Shown: positions 1 to 6,080 of the stretch, in pieces | How the letters are laid out: each line of letters begins with the position of its first letter | Position numbering within the stretch: the first letter of the stretch is position 1 | NCBI GenBank assembly: GCA_964356745.1 | Contig: CAYHIW010000035.1 | Span: 1-9,730 of the forward strand | Source: CAYHIW01 sp964356745 | Lineage (GTDB): Bacteria > Patescibacteriota > Microgenomatia > UBA1406 > GWC2-37-13 | DNA length: 9,730 bases | Direction: 5' to 3' | Made by a program: the position numbers and the translations under genes | The notes under the pieces: generated by a model | Told to the model about the DNA's origin: nothing | Databases searched by the model: none | Seen by the model: the letters and a program-made list of their open reading frames with translations, nothing else

Positions 1-2
1 AA

Positions 3-266
3 CAAGATAATAATACGTTTCCTGCGTCACTTCCCGCAGTTGGATCGGCATGGACAAGTGCGGCAGGTGTCGTCTACCTAGGTAAAGTTCCTGGAGATCC
101 TAGCTCAAATAACTCCTACTATTATACGCGCACCTCTACCTTTGCTTATCAAATCGGTGCATGTTTAGAAAACGCCGCTGACACAAGCGGTACCTCAACG
201 TGCCCGACTGGTGGATGTGGTGCTGGATGCAGTTCCGCTAAATATTATTTAATTGATGAACAATAA
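3..266 (+). CDS. Type IV pilin / GspG-like pseudopilin, C-terminal part (5' end outside window)
   Basis: The open frame begins at base 3 and runs 87 codons to a TAA at 264-266; the start, leader and hydrophobic N-terminal helix lie upstream of the window. The visible part reads as the globular head of a pilin: the segment QDNNTFPASLP matches the post-helix stretch of the gene at 686 (SDNDTYPASI), and YQIGACLEN matches its YAIGATLEN, so the two are paralogs. Four cysteines lie in the last 46 residues (ACL, TCP, GCG, GCS), probably forming disulfides outside the cell. It ends 6 bases before the next pilin gene, so it is part of the same operon. The frame was read by hand. Family assignment is good; its role as shaft or minor pilin cannot be told. 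Confidence 0.85.
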   Translation, partial: QDNNTFPASLPAVGSAWTSAAGVVYLGKVPGDPSSNNSYYYTRTSTFAYQIGACLENAADTSGTSTCPTGGCGAGCSSAKYYLIDEQ

Positions 267-272
267 ATCCAT

Positions 273-689
273 ATGAAAATTTCAAATTTAAGGAAAGGTT
301 TTACTCTTTTAGAAATGCTCGTGGTTATCGGCATTATCGGAATAGTTATTGCGGCGGGAGCAACTTCATACTCAGCTGCACAAAAAAAAGCAAGAGATTC
401 CAGACGCAAACAGGATCTAACCAATATTCAAAAAGCATATGAGCAATATTATTCTATCTGTAATTCTCAGTATCCTGTAGGGGCAGCAGCTCCAGTAAAT
501 GTAGTTGCATCGACTGCCGGAGGAGCATGTACTATTAACCAAACAATACTATCCCCGGTACCGGTTGATCCAATTAATATTGGAGTAAATCGATATCTTT
601 GTAGCGGTACGTGTAACGCGACTCAGTTTAATTATTGCGTCACTTTAGAAACCGAAACAACCCAGTTTTGTGTAGCAAATCAACAATGA
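273..689 (+). CDS. Type IV pilin / GspG-like pseudopilin
   Basis: 138-residue prepilin. The leader MKISNLRKG is short and basic and ends in Gly, followed by FTLLE; a prepilin peptidase would cut between Gly9 and Phe10 and methylate the Phe, and the conserved Glu at mature position 5 is present. A hydrophobic helix (about residues 10-30) is followed by a polar stretch with ARDSRRKQDLTNIQKAYEQY, the usual continuation of the alpha-1 helix in this pilin group. The head domain carries six cysteines. No Shine-Dalgarno is visible before the ATG, which lies 6 bases after the previous stop. The TGA overlaps the next ATG (ATGA, 686-689), suggesting translational coupling. Family is sure; whether it is a major subunit is not. 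Confidence 0.9.
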   Translation: MKISNLRKGFTLLEMLVVIGIIGIVIAAGATSYSAAQKKARDSRRKQDLTNIQKAYEQYYSICNSQYPVGAAAPVNVVASTAGGACTINQTILSPVPVDPINIGVNRYLCSGTCNATQFNYCVTLETETTQFCVANQQ

Positions 690-1132
690 GAAAAGCGTTT
701 ACTTTAATTGAAATATTAGTCGTCGTTACGATTATTGGCGTACTCATAACCGCAGCAACTGTCTCATATACATCTCTCAATAAAAGTTCTCGCGACTCAA
801 GACGTAAAGCTGATATTGAGAATATTCGAGCAGCAGTTGAACAATATCGAAGCGATAATGACACGTATCCTGCAAGCATTACCTTTAGCTGTGCTTCTCC
901 CGGAAATCTCAGTAACGGACCAACAACGTATTTGACTAAAATTCCAAATGACCCTAAGTGTGCTTCCGGACAAAACTATTCGTACGTTCCTGTTGGTAAT
1001 GGTGGAGTGGGTTGTGACGGTACAACAACACCGTGCACCAATTATGCAATCGGAGCCACGCTCGAAAACACTAGTTCAACATGCGGTATTGGACTAGGTA
1101 ATTATTGTCAAGGTCCCTATGGTCAAAAATAA
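686..1132 (+). CDS. Type IV pilin / GspG-like pseudopilin
   Basis: 148 residues from the ATG at 686, chosen because it gives the leader MRKA directly before FTLIE and sits in a 4-base ATGA overlap with the upstream stop. An in-frame ATG at 635 would add 17 residues lying inside the upstream gene and an unusual leader. The residue before the cleavage point is Ala, not the usual Gly. Phe at +1 and Glu at +5 are kept. After the hydrophobic helix comes SRDSRRKADIENIRAAVEQY, shared with the gene at 273, then a head with six cysteines. It is clearly paralogous to the truncated gene at 3-266 (DPxxxxxxYxY and IGAxLEN segments), pointing to tandem duplication. Its end overlaps the next gene by 14 bases. 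Confidence 0.9.
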   Translation: MRKAFTLIEILVVVTIIGVLITAATVSYTSLNKSSRDSRRKADIENIRAAVEQYRSDNDTYPASITFSCASPGNLSNGPTTYLTKIPNDPKCASGQNYSYVPVGNGGVGCDGTTTPCTNYAIGATLENTSSTCGIGLGNYCQGPYGQK

Positions 1133-1868
1133 AAAAGGGCTCACGCTCATCGAAACTCTTATCGTCACCACTATTATTGCAATTGTGTCAGGATTATCAC
1201 TTGCACAATTTAGAAATGTCGATAAATCTCGCCAAGTCCAAGGAGAAGCTGAAAAACTAGCCGATATGCTTGAGCTTGCTTCCAAAAAAGCGCTTGCAGG
1301 CGAAGGTCTTGATCTAAACAATCCAAATTGTTCCGGTACTGAAACCGGCTATCGTATCGAATTCCCAACCAGTACGCAGGGAGAACAACAAGTGGAACTT
1401 AAAATTTACTGCACAGTAAATGCCAGTGGTGTGGTAACTAGTCAACCAACCGTTTTCAAAAATACACTCAAAAACATTACCTTAACTCATCCCAATTACA
1501 TTACGTTTAAACCTATCAGTGGAGGTGTTGTATCTGACGACACTACGTATCCCATTGCGATAACTTTGTCAGGTGCATCTAGCGTTAATGAAGGTACAGT
1601 TAATATTGATATTTCCTCAAACGGAGTAGTTGAGTCACGATTTATTGCACTAGTTATTGCAAATACACCAACGCCAACACCTATAATCAACACCTGTGTC
1701 AAATATTGCCAATTTGTCGCTAATGCTCCAGCACATTACCAATGCGCTGGTTCGGGTTGCGGGTGTAAAGGATACCCAAGTCCTGGTTGCGGCGCACTAC
1801 AAACTCCACAACCCGGTGGCACTCAATACTGTCCGAATCCATCCATTAAAATTTGTTGCTGCAAGTAA
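1119..1868 (+). CDS. GspH/FimT-like minor pilin with Cys-rich C-terminal module
   Basis: 249 residues. The leader MVKNKKG is followed by LTLIE, so Leu rather than Phe would be the first mature residue; Glu5 is present. The N-terminal helix continues into EAEKLADMLELASKKALA, resembling the FimT/GspH helix, and a beta-rich head follows to about residue 182. A TPTPTP linker (183-188) leads to a separate 61-residue tail with ten cysteines (193, 197, 209, 214, 216, 224, 238, 246-248), ending in CCCK. Such a tail suggests a small disulfide-knotted domain exposed at or near the pilus tip; this is inference and I do not recognise its family. AAGG at 1110-1113 could serve as a weak ribosome binding site. 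The gene overlaps the upstream pilin by 14 bases and ends 2 bases before the next. Confidence 0.85.
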   Translation: MVKNKKGLTLIETLIVTTIIAIVSGLSLAQFRNVDKSRQVQGEAEKLADMLELASKKALAGEGLDLNNPNCSGTETGYRIEFPTSTQGEQQVELKIYCTVNASGVVTSQPTVFKNTLKNITLTHPNYITFKPISGGVVSDDTTYPIAITLSGASSVNEGTVNIDISSNGVVESRFIALVIANTPTPTPIINTCVKYCQFVANAPAHYQCAGSGCGCKGYPSPGCGALQTPQPGGTQYCPNPSIKICCCK

Positions 1869-1870
1869 GT

Positions 1871-2305
1871 ATGAAAAGGGGGTTCAGTTTAATTGAGGTT
1901 CTGGTATTCATATCGGTTGCCTCTGTATTTTTTATAACCGCAATATCTGTAGGAACTTACACATTAAAAAACATGAAGCAAGATGAGTATAAGTTGCGCG
2001 CTACACGTTATGCCGAGGAGTTAAACGAATGGCTCAGGGGAGAAAAAGAAAAGGACTGGGATGTTTTCTACGGTTACGCTAATAATAACACTTACTGTTT
2101 CAATTCAACATCCCTATCGTTTCCTGCAGTTCCGGGAAATAATCCATGCAGTGCAAATGACTTTAGTCTGGAAGGATTATTTAAAAGAAGTATGATTTTA
2201 TCACAAAGCGGTAATACGGTAATCACCAAGATTAACGTCTCGTGGAATGAGGGAGGAAATACATTTACCGTGCCATTAAATACCGTCTATTCGCTCTATC
2301 AATGA
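1871..2305 (+). CDS. GspI/PilV-like minor pilin
   Basis: 144 residues from the ATG at 1871, which gives the compact leader MKRG before FSLIE; an in-frame ATG at 1853 lies within the upstream gene and is less likely. The hydrophobic helix spans about residues 5-28 and is followed by KNMKQDEYKLRATRYAEELNEWLRGEKE, typical of the GspI/PilV group (a tyrosine/arginine-rich helix ending near a W and a charged patch). There are only two cysteines, in a small head. It sits between the GspH-like and GspJ-like genes, the order of type II secretion minor pseudopilin operons. The TGA overlaps the next ATG at 2302-2305. The assignment to the I/V group rests on helix pattern plus position. Confidence 0.85.
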   Translation: MKRGFSLIEVLVFISVASVFFITAISVGTYTLKNMKQDEYKLRATRYAEELNEWLRGEKEKDWDVFYGYANNNTYCFNSTSLSFPAVPGNNPCSANDFSLEGLFKRSMILSQSGNTVITKINVSWNEGGNTFTVPLNTVYSLYQ

Positions 2306-2934
2306 CCATGCTCAGAAAGGGGACTCGCCAAGGATTCACTCTAATCGAAATGATTACGGTCATTGGCGTCATGGGACTTGCGTTGCCTGCTACATTTGCG
2401 ATACTCTTTTCCATCTTTCGTCAACAAACTAAAATTCTCGCTCTTAAGGAAGTGAAGAGACAGGGAGATCAGATTCTGAGTCAACTTGAGACTGTCATTC
2501 GCTCAGCAGATAGTCTTGGAACATGCTCGGACGCTTCGTGCACGATTGAAACACCAGAAACATGTACTACGCAAACCCTACTCATTAACAACCCTCAGAC
2601 CAATCCAGGAAAAATAATGTACTTTAATTCTGCTAATACGCGGTATATTTTAGAATATACAACCGACGTTGACTCTCACAATCAAACCATTCATGTTTTA
2701 AAACTTACCGGTCCAAACGGTACCAATCTCATACATAACAAACGTGTCAGCCTCACAGAAACTGGTGGAGATCCAGATCTAACCATAAATTGCGATACGT
2801 ACGACACAACCGGAATCGCTAAACCTCTTATTACATTTGAATACACCGTAAGATACAATACGCTATTTACTGATTCTGCAAGCAATCAGGCAATGCATTA
2901 TCGCACCTCACTCCGTCTTCGCAATGCGCCATGA
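2302..2934 (+). CDS. GspJ/PilW-like minor pilin
   Basis: 210 residues. The leader is longer than in its neighbours (MTMLRKGTRQG, then FTLIE); a second ATG at 2308 would also give a valid leader, but the first forms the ATGA overlap with the upstream stop. Pro29 inside the hydrophobic helix and the following QTKILALKEVKRQGDQILSQLETVIRSADSL are features of the GspJ/PilW group, whose members carry larger beta-rich heads. Four cysteines are present. In the GspH-I-J tip complex of type II secretion, GspJ bridges I and K; no GspK-like gene follows here. It is the last gene of the pilin run: a repeat hairpin and a new promoter follow within 100 bases. Confidence 0.85.
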   Translation: MTMLRKGTRQGFTLIEMITVIGVMGLALPATFAILFSIFRQQTKILALKEVKRQGDQILSQLETVIRSADSLGTCSDASCTIETPETCTTQTLLINNPQTNPGKIMYFNSANTRYILEYTTDVDSHNQTIHVLKLTGPNGTNLIHNKRVSLTETGGDPDLTINCDTYDTTGIAKPLITFEYTVRYNTLFTDSASNQAMHYRTSLRLRNAP

Positions 2935-2938
2935 GATG

Positions 2939-3004
2939 AATTGCTAAATTGCTAAATGGCTAGATGGCTAACTAACCATTCAACAATTTAACAATTTGAC
3001 AATT
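2939..3004. repeat. Octamer short-period repeat forming an inverted-repeat hairpin
   Basis: Two arms of four 8-base units each. Left arm units are AATTGCTA, AATTGCTA, AATGGCTA, GATGGCTA (2939-2970). The right arm, 2973-3004, reads TAACCATT, CAACAATT, TAACAATT, TGACAATT, whose reverse complements match the left units in phase. The arms can pair base for base (positions summing to 5943). Most mismatches are C opposite A, which become G-U pairs in minus-strand RNA. It begins 4 bases after the stop of the last pilin gene. Possible roles are transcript end or mRNA stability element, or simply a neutral repeat family. Confidence 0.8.
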
Positions 3005-3024
3005 TCTTAGTCTTTCAGCATACT
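2996..3024 (+). promoter_or_regulatory. Sigma70-type promoter of pilMNO (leaderless or nearly so)
   Basis: Perfect -35 TTGACA at 2996-3001, a 17-base spacer, and -10 CATACT at 3019-3024 (four of six matches to TATAAT). Transcription would start about 7 bases further on, essentially at the pilM ATG (3032), so the mRNA would be leaderless; this fits the absence of a Shine-Dalgarno sequence. The -35 box lies in the last unit of the octamer repeat. The same arrangement and the same CATACTGA occur before the pilin at 7711. Confidence 0.6.
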
Positions 3025-3031
3025 GATTTAT

Positions 3032-4072
3032 ATGGCGGGGAATAATTTCTGCATTGAAATAAACGAATCGTATATACGAGTCGGGGATGTTAAAAAAGAA
3101 GGTCAATTATTTGCAACCGATCACCTTGGAGCCGTTGAAACGCTTCCTGCGTTTCTCCCAGGAGACTCTGAAAAGGTAATAGAAGAACAAGCGGGATACG
3201 TTTACAATCTCCTTAACCAAATTGGACTAAAGAAAAAGACAGTGGGTATCGTTGTACCGGATAGTTACACCTTTAGTCAGATTACATCCATGCCCAAACT
3301 GAATGAAAAAGAAATGTTGTCGGCAATTAAGTTTCAAGCTGATCAATTTATCCCCATGCCGCTTGATGAAATTAACCTCGATATAGAATTACTCCATGAA
3401 AATGTGCAAAATAAATCGATGTTGACTTTGATTGCAGCAGCTCCAAAAAAACTTATTGAAAAAATTGAAAAATTATTGGATCTAGTAGGGCTTGAGGCAG
3501 AAACCGTTGAGACAGAGATTAGCGCAATAGGTAGAGTAGCATCAGAGATTATCAAACAGGATCCAACATCTCAAGACGCAATATCTAAAGGGGTATTATT
3601 CGTCAACTTTGGCTTCAGCTCAACTTCACTTTATTTTTTTGATCAAAAGTTAGGAATATTTACCTATAGTCACAACTTCAACATTGGATACAATTTGTTT
3701 GTGAAAGAAATACAAGTCAACCTTAATATCGACCCAAAAAAATCAATTGAACTTCTTAAAGGATTTGGACTCGCACAAACAGCAAGCTTTCGCCTCGATA
3801 CCATTCTTGCACCCGGAATCAAGGATTTTTCATCAGAACTACAGAGATTTCTCAACGAACTGCACGAGAAGTATCATGGTCAGGTAACTGAAGTCCTTGT
3901 CTTTAATGAGTCTGATCGCTTCCATTCATTTGAACAAATTATCGGGAAGCAAATGGGAACACAAGCTCGACTTTTGGACTTATATCCGTTTTTTGTCAAA
4001 AATAATGTTGTCGAATCTTTTAAACCGATGCTTGGAAGTTTTGCCGCAGTTGTTGGTGGTAGTTTACGATGA
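3032..4072 (+). CDS. pilM: PilM, actin-like type IV pilus assembly protein
   Basis: 346-residue cytoplasmic protein with the FtsA/actin-like fold of PilM, which binds the N-terminal tail of PilN and links the inner-membrane platform to the pilus motors. Diagnostic stretches are SMPKLNEKEMLSAIKFQADQ followed by FIPMPLDEINLDIELL (about residues 87-125) and the GLEAETVETE segment (about 152-161). The nucleotide-site motifs look worn: the phosphate-1 region reads CIEINESYIRVGDV, lacking the DIG core, and phosphate-2 reads FVNFGFSSTSL with Asn192 in place of the usual Asp. ATP binding is therefore uncertain. The start aligns with the family N-terminus. pilN follows with an ATGA overlap (4069-4072). 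Confidence 0.93.
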   Translation: MAGNNFCIEINESYIRVGDVKKEGQLFATDHLGAVETLPAFLPGDSEKVIEEQAGYVYNLLNQIGLKKKTVGIVVPDSYTFSQITSMPKLNEKEMLSAIKFQADQFIPMPLDEINLDIELLHENVQNKSMLTLIAAAPKKLIEKIEKLLDLVGLEAETVETEISAIGRVASEIIKQDPTSQDAISKGVLFVNFGFSSTSLYFFDQKLGIFTYSHNFNIGYNLFVKEIQVNLNIDPKKSIELLKGFGLAQTASFRLDTILAPGIKDFSSELQRFLNELHEKYHGQVTEVLVFNESDRFHSFEQIIGKQMGTQARLLDLYPFFVKNNVVESFKPMLGSFAAVVGGSLR

Positions 4073-4659
4073 AAAGAACTAAGTTAAACTTACTTGGAGC
4101 AAGAGAACAGTCTCGCAAGCTTGATCAATACAGCTCATGGCTTCGTCTAAGCCTCCTCGGTATTACCGTAACATTTGCTCTATTCGTCCTCTCATTTGCA
4201 GTCATTAATGTTTTTCAAAGCAATAGACGTACGCAACTTCAGCGAACCAAAAACCAACTCATCTCTGAGCTGAGTGCGAAACGTGAAAACGAAAGCAAGC
4301 TTATTCGCTTAAGTAATAAGCTGTCTTCTTATAATGAGTTTCAGAAGGACGACGCTCGCTTTTTACCCTACTTCAATCTACTTCAAGAAACGCTTAAGGA
4401 GGGTAGTCAGTCGGGAGTCTTGTCTGGGTTTAAAGTTACAAAAGATCGGGACGTAGAGTTTGAGATTCAATTTGAAGATGTCGACGCAATGTTGAATTCA
4501 TTTCGATTTATCGAAACAGATGAATTCTTAAGCAAGTTCGACACTTTGTCTCTGTCCAATTTTTCACGCGTGCTACGATCTCTTGCCGGAGAAAGCGAAA
4601 CCTCAATACGATTAACTTTTAAGGGTCAGTTCATTAACCTTAATCAAAAACAACAATGA
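4069..4659 (+). CDS. pilN: PilN, inner-membrane pilus alignment protein
   Basis: 196 residues. The short cytoplasmic tail MKRTKLNLLGAREQ contains the LNLL core of the PilM-binding motif (usually INLLP). One membrane helix follows (about 25-48), then a charged coiled-coil segment (about 50-90, SNRRTQLQRTKNQLISELSAK and on) and a small extracytoplasmic domain of the ferredoxin-like kind. It contains no cysteine, unlike the pilins nearby. It should pair with PilO through the coiled coils. Start and stop are both in ATGA overlaps with pilM and pilO, so the three proteins are likely made in balanced amounts. No Shine-Dalgarno is apparent; GGTGGT about 10 bases upstream is at best a weak one. Confidence 0.88.
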   Translation: MKRTKLNLLGAREQSRKLDQYSSWLRLSLLGITVTFALFVLSFAVINVFQSNRRTQLQRTKNQLISELSAKRENESKLIRLSNKLSSYNEFQKDDARFLPYFNLLQETLKEGSQSGVLSGFKVTKDRDVEFEIQFEDVDAMLNSFRFIETDEFLSKFDTLSLSNFSRVLRSLAGESETSIRLTFKGQFINLNQKQQ

Positions 4660-5345
4660 AAAGCCAAGCATATCTTATTGTCAGAAAATTTGTAAAACAA
4701 CAGTTTCCTTATATTGCCATCTCATTACTTCTTTTATTATCAGCGTATCCTGTTGGCTCATTCATGATTGGGAACTTTACCAAATCTAACTCCGAAATCA
4801 AGTCTCTTGAAACTGAGGTAAAAGATCTAACAGGTAAAAAAGAGGCTTTTGATAAAGCCATTTTTGAGGTTTCAGACAGCCTTGACGAAGATAACAAACT
4901 CATGACAAGTCTTATTCCAGATAGTGAAGATTACTTCACGCTCATTTATTCTCTTGATCAACTCTCTCAAAAATCCAGCTTTCTGATAACTGATTACGCG
5001 GTTGACTTAAAAGCTTCAACCTCAGAAAAACTTTCATTGACAGTCAAAGGAGTGGGAGATGGAGAAACCTTCAAGTCATTCCTTCAAGACTACAATCTCT
5101 CAAGCGGCAGACTCATCACTATCGATACCATGTCTGTTGATGCCAAAACACTCGGCACCGAATACACGTTACTTCTTAATTTTTACAATAAAGAAGTCTC
5201 TACTGAATTTGAGGGTAACAAAAGTTATAAAGTGTCTGTGAAAGATTTACAAGAAATTCGTTCTAAAGTGAGCTTTGTTCTAACGAGTGAAGATGTAAAC
5301 CGTGAGCTGGACAATGACTACCCGAAAAAAGACAACCCCTTCTAA
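4656..5345 (+). CDS. pilO: PilO, inner-membrane pilus alignment protein
   Basis: 229 residues with one N-terminal membrane helix (about 19-38), a coiled coil (about 43-80), and the PilO-like segment SLIPDSEDYFTLIYSLDQLS followed by a small alpha/beta domain. Sequence similarity in PilO is low in general, so the call leans on topology and on position directly after pilM and pilN. The C-terminal tail from about residue 180 is longer than the compact PilO core and is charged and probably flexible (ending NDYPKKDNPF). No PilP or PilQ follows, as expected for a cell without a typical outer membrane. The stop abuts an octamer repeat array. The next gene, rpsP, is convergent. Confidence 0.85.
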   Translation: MKSQAYLIVRKFVKQQFPYIAISLLLLLSAYPVGSFMIGNFTKSNSEIKSLETEVKDLTGKKEAFDKAIFEVSDSLDEDNKLMTSLIPDSEDYFTLIYSLDQLSQKSSFLITDYAVDLKASTSEKLSLTVKGVGDGETFKSFLQDYNLSSGRLITIDTMSVDAKTLGTEYTLLLNFYNKEVSTEFEGNKSYKVSVKDLQEIRSKVSFVLTSEDVNRELDNDYPKKDNPF

Positions 5346-5422
5346 TTTATCCATTGATCATTTGAACATTTTCTCATTCAATGATCAGATGGTTAAATGG
5401 TTAAATGATGAAATGGTTAAAT
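5345..5422. repeat. Octamer short-period repeat, inverted arms, after pilO
   Basis: The right arm is clear: GGTTAAAT at 5391-5398 and 5399-5406, GATGAAAT at 5407-5414, GGTTAAAT at 5415-5422. The left arm (5345-5376) is more diverged, with units ATTTATCC, ATTGATCA, TTTGAACA, TTTTCTCA that pair in phase with the right arm. The centre holds TGATCA and a partial unit. It is the same family as 2939-3004 and 6422-6453. It starts on the last base of the pilO stop codon. Confidence 0.7.
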
Positions 5423-5453
5423 AAAAAAGTTACTTGAAGAGTAATTTTTTTTT
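5423..5453. terminator. AT-rich bidirectional terminator between pilO and rpsP
   Basis: An A run (5423-5428), a stem TTACT/AGTAA (5430-5434 with 5440-5444) with a 5-base loop, and a run of nine T (5445-5453). The A and T runs extend the stem. Read on plus it would end pilMNO; read on minus it has a six-T run and would end rpsP. On the minus strand it includes the last rpsP codons and its stop. The stem is weak in G+C, hence moderate confidence. Confidence 0.5.
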
Positions 5454-5681
5454 GTTTTTAAGAAGTTTCGTGAGTCCTTCGGAGATTTCTGCACCTTTTG
5501 ATACCCAGTAATCAAATCGCTCTTTCTTTATTTCTGCGCTTTGAGCTTCGAGAAATGGGTTATACGTACCTATAAGCTCCACATATTTACCGTCTCGCTT
5601 GCTTCGTTTGTGAACTGCAACAATACGATAGAATGGGCTGTGTTTTTTTCCGTAACGGGTAAGTCTTAAGGTAACTGCCAT
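5430..5681 (-). CDS. rpsP: 30S ribosomal protein bS16
   Basis: 83 residues, the normal size for bS16, a small-subunit assembly protein that binds 16S rRNA. The N-terminus MAVTLRLTRYGKKHSPFYRI and the stretch IGTYNP (about 37-42) are hallmarks of the family, followed by KKERFDYWVSKGAEISEGLTKLL. The C-terminus is a short lysine-rich tail (NKKKLLFK). It is transcribed away from rpmF and toward pilO. The usual rpsP neighbours (rimM, trmD, rplS) are not adjacent. An extended -10 element lies 15 bases upstream of the ATG, so the leader would be very short. The last codons double as half of the terminator stem. Confidence 0.97.
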   Translation of the reverse strand: MAVTLRLTRYGKKHSPFYRIVAVHKRSKRDGKYVELIGTYNPFLEAQSAEIKKERFDYWVSKGAEISEGLTKLLKNKKKLLFK

Positions 5682-5695
5682 AATTCGATATTCAT

Positions 5696-5704
5696 ATTAT
5701 AACA
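5696..5704 (-). promoter_or_regulatory. Extended -10 promoter of rpsP
   Basis: Read on the minus strand the sequence is TGTTATAAT: a perfect TATAAT (5701 to 5696) preceded by TG one base upstream, the extended -10 form. No good -35 box is found at 16-18 bases, which extended -10 promoters can tolerate. The start would fall near 5689, leaving a leader of about 8 bases before the ATG at 5681. No Shine-Dalgarno is seen. Confidence 0.55.
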
Positions 5705-5715
5705 TGAATATCTCA

Positions 5716-5817
5716 AACTTAGAACTTAAAAGTTAGAAGTCAAAAATACAAGTAAAAATTTAAAAGTTTTTATTTTTGAGTTGCACTTTTGAATTTTGCA
5801 TTTTGACTTTTGAGTTA
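5716..5817. repeat. Heptamer short-period repeat with inverted arms in the rpsP-rpmF intergenic region
   Basis: The left arm (5716-5757) reads in 7-base steps AACTTAG, AACTTAA, AAGTTAG, AAGTCAA, AAATACA, AGTAAAA. The right arm (5771-5817) reads TATTTTT, GAGTTGC, ACTTTTG, AATTTTG, CATTTTG, ACTTTTG, AGTTA; its reverse complement matches the left arm in phase though imperfectly. The centre is A/T-rich. This fills about half of the 213-base gap between the divergent genes; the rest holds the rpsP promoter and a probable rpmF promoter. Confidence 0.7.
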
Positions 5818-5832
5818 TCGCACTCTGTAAGT

Positions 5833-5861
5833 TTGCTAATTTCATCATTTTTTAGTAAAAT
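5833..5861 (+). promoter_or_regulatory. Probable promoter of rpmF-nusB-rnc
   Basis: TTGCTA at 5833-5838 (four of six matches to TTGACA), a 17-base spacer and TAAAAT at 5856-5861 (five of six to TATAAT). The start would be near 5868, 27 bases before the rpmF ATG. It lies just outside the heptamer hairpin. The region is very AT-rich, so chance matches are common; this is the best pair I could find. Confidence 0.4.
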
Positions 5862-5894
5862 TCTCATTAACTATTATTACTTAAGTATATTTAT

Positions 5895-6044
5895 ATGGCT
5901 CCACTTCCAAAACGAAAACATTCCAAACAACGTAAGGGCAAACGAATGGCTGCACGCAAGCAATCATTACCAAACCTCGTCACCTGTTCTAATTGTAAAA
6001 AGCCTAAACTATCACACCGAGTTTGTAAACATTGTAATAAGTAA
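5895..6044 (+). CDS. rpmF: 50S ribosomal protein bL32 (zinc-ribbon form)
   Basis: 49 residues, read by hand. The N-terminus MAPLPKRKHSKQRKGKRMAA matches the bL32 signature (usually MAVPKRKxS, here with one extra residue before PKRK). Two CxxC pairs (Cys31/34 and Cys44/47) form the zinc ribbon of the cysteine-containing version of this large-subunit protein. The family is often 55-60 residues, so this is a compact version. No Shine-Dalgarno is visible; the ATG is preceded by TATATTTAT. A heptamer repeat array fills the whole gap to nusB, and the three genes probably form one operon with rnc. Assignment is secure. Confidence 0.96.
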   Translation: MAPLPKRKHSKQRKGKRMAARKQSLPNLVTCSNCKKPKLSHRVCKHCNK

Positions 6045-6045
6045 C

Positions 6046-6080
6046 TTTGCACTTTTCTATTTGCACTTTGCACTTTCTTT
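6046..6080. repeat. Five heptamer units filling the rpmF-nusB gap
   Basis: Exact 7-base steps: TTTGCAC (6046), TTTTCTA (6053), TTTGCAC (6060), TTTGCAC (6067), TTTCTTT (6074), ending at the base before the nusB ATG (6081). It is the same unit type as the right arm at 5771-5817, but without a partner arm here. It starts one base after the rpmF stop. It leaves no Shine-Dalgarno for nusB. Confidence 0.8.

Noticed and set aside
635..685. Upstream ATG for the second complete pilin
   Set aside because: It would add 17 residues overlapping the previous pilin and spoil the short leader; the ATG at 686 in the ATGA overlap is better.
1853..1870. Upstream ATG for the GspI-like pilin
   Set aside because: It lies inside the preceding gene and gives a poorer leader than MKRG from 1871.
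5891..6073. Minus-strand 60-residue open frame over rpmF
   Set aside because: A shadow of the rpmF coding sequence on the opposite strand.
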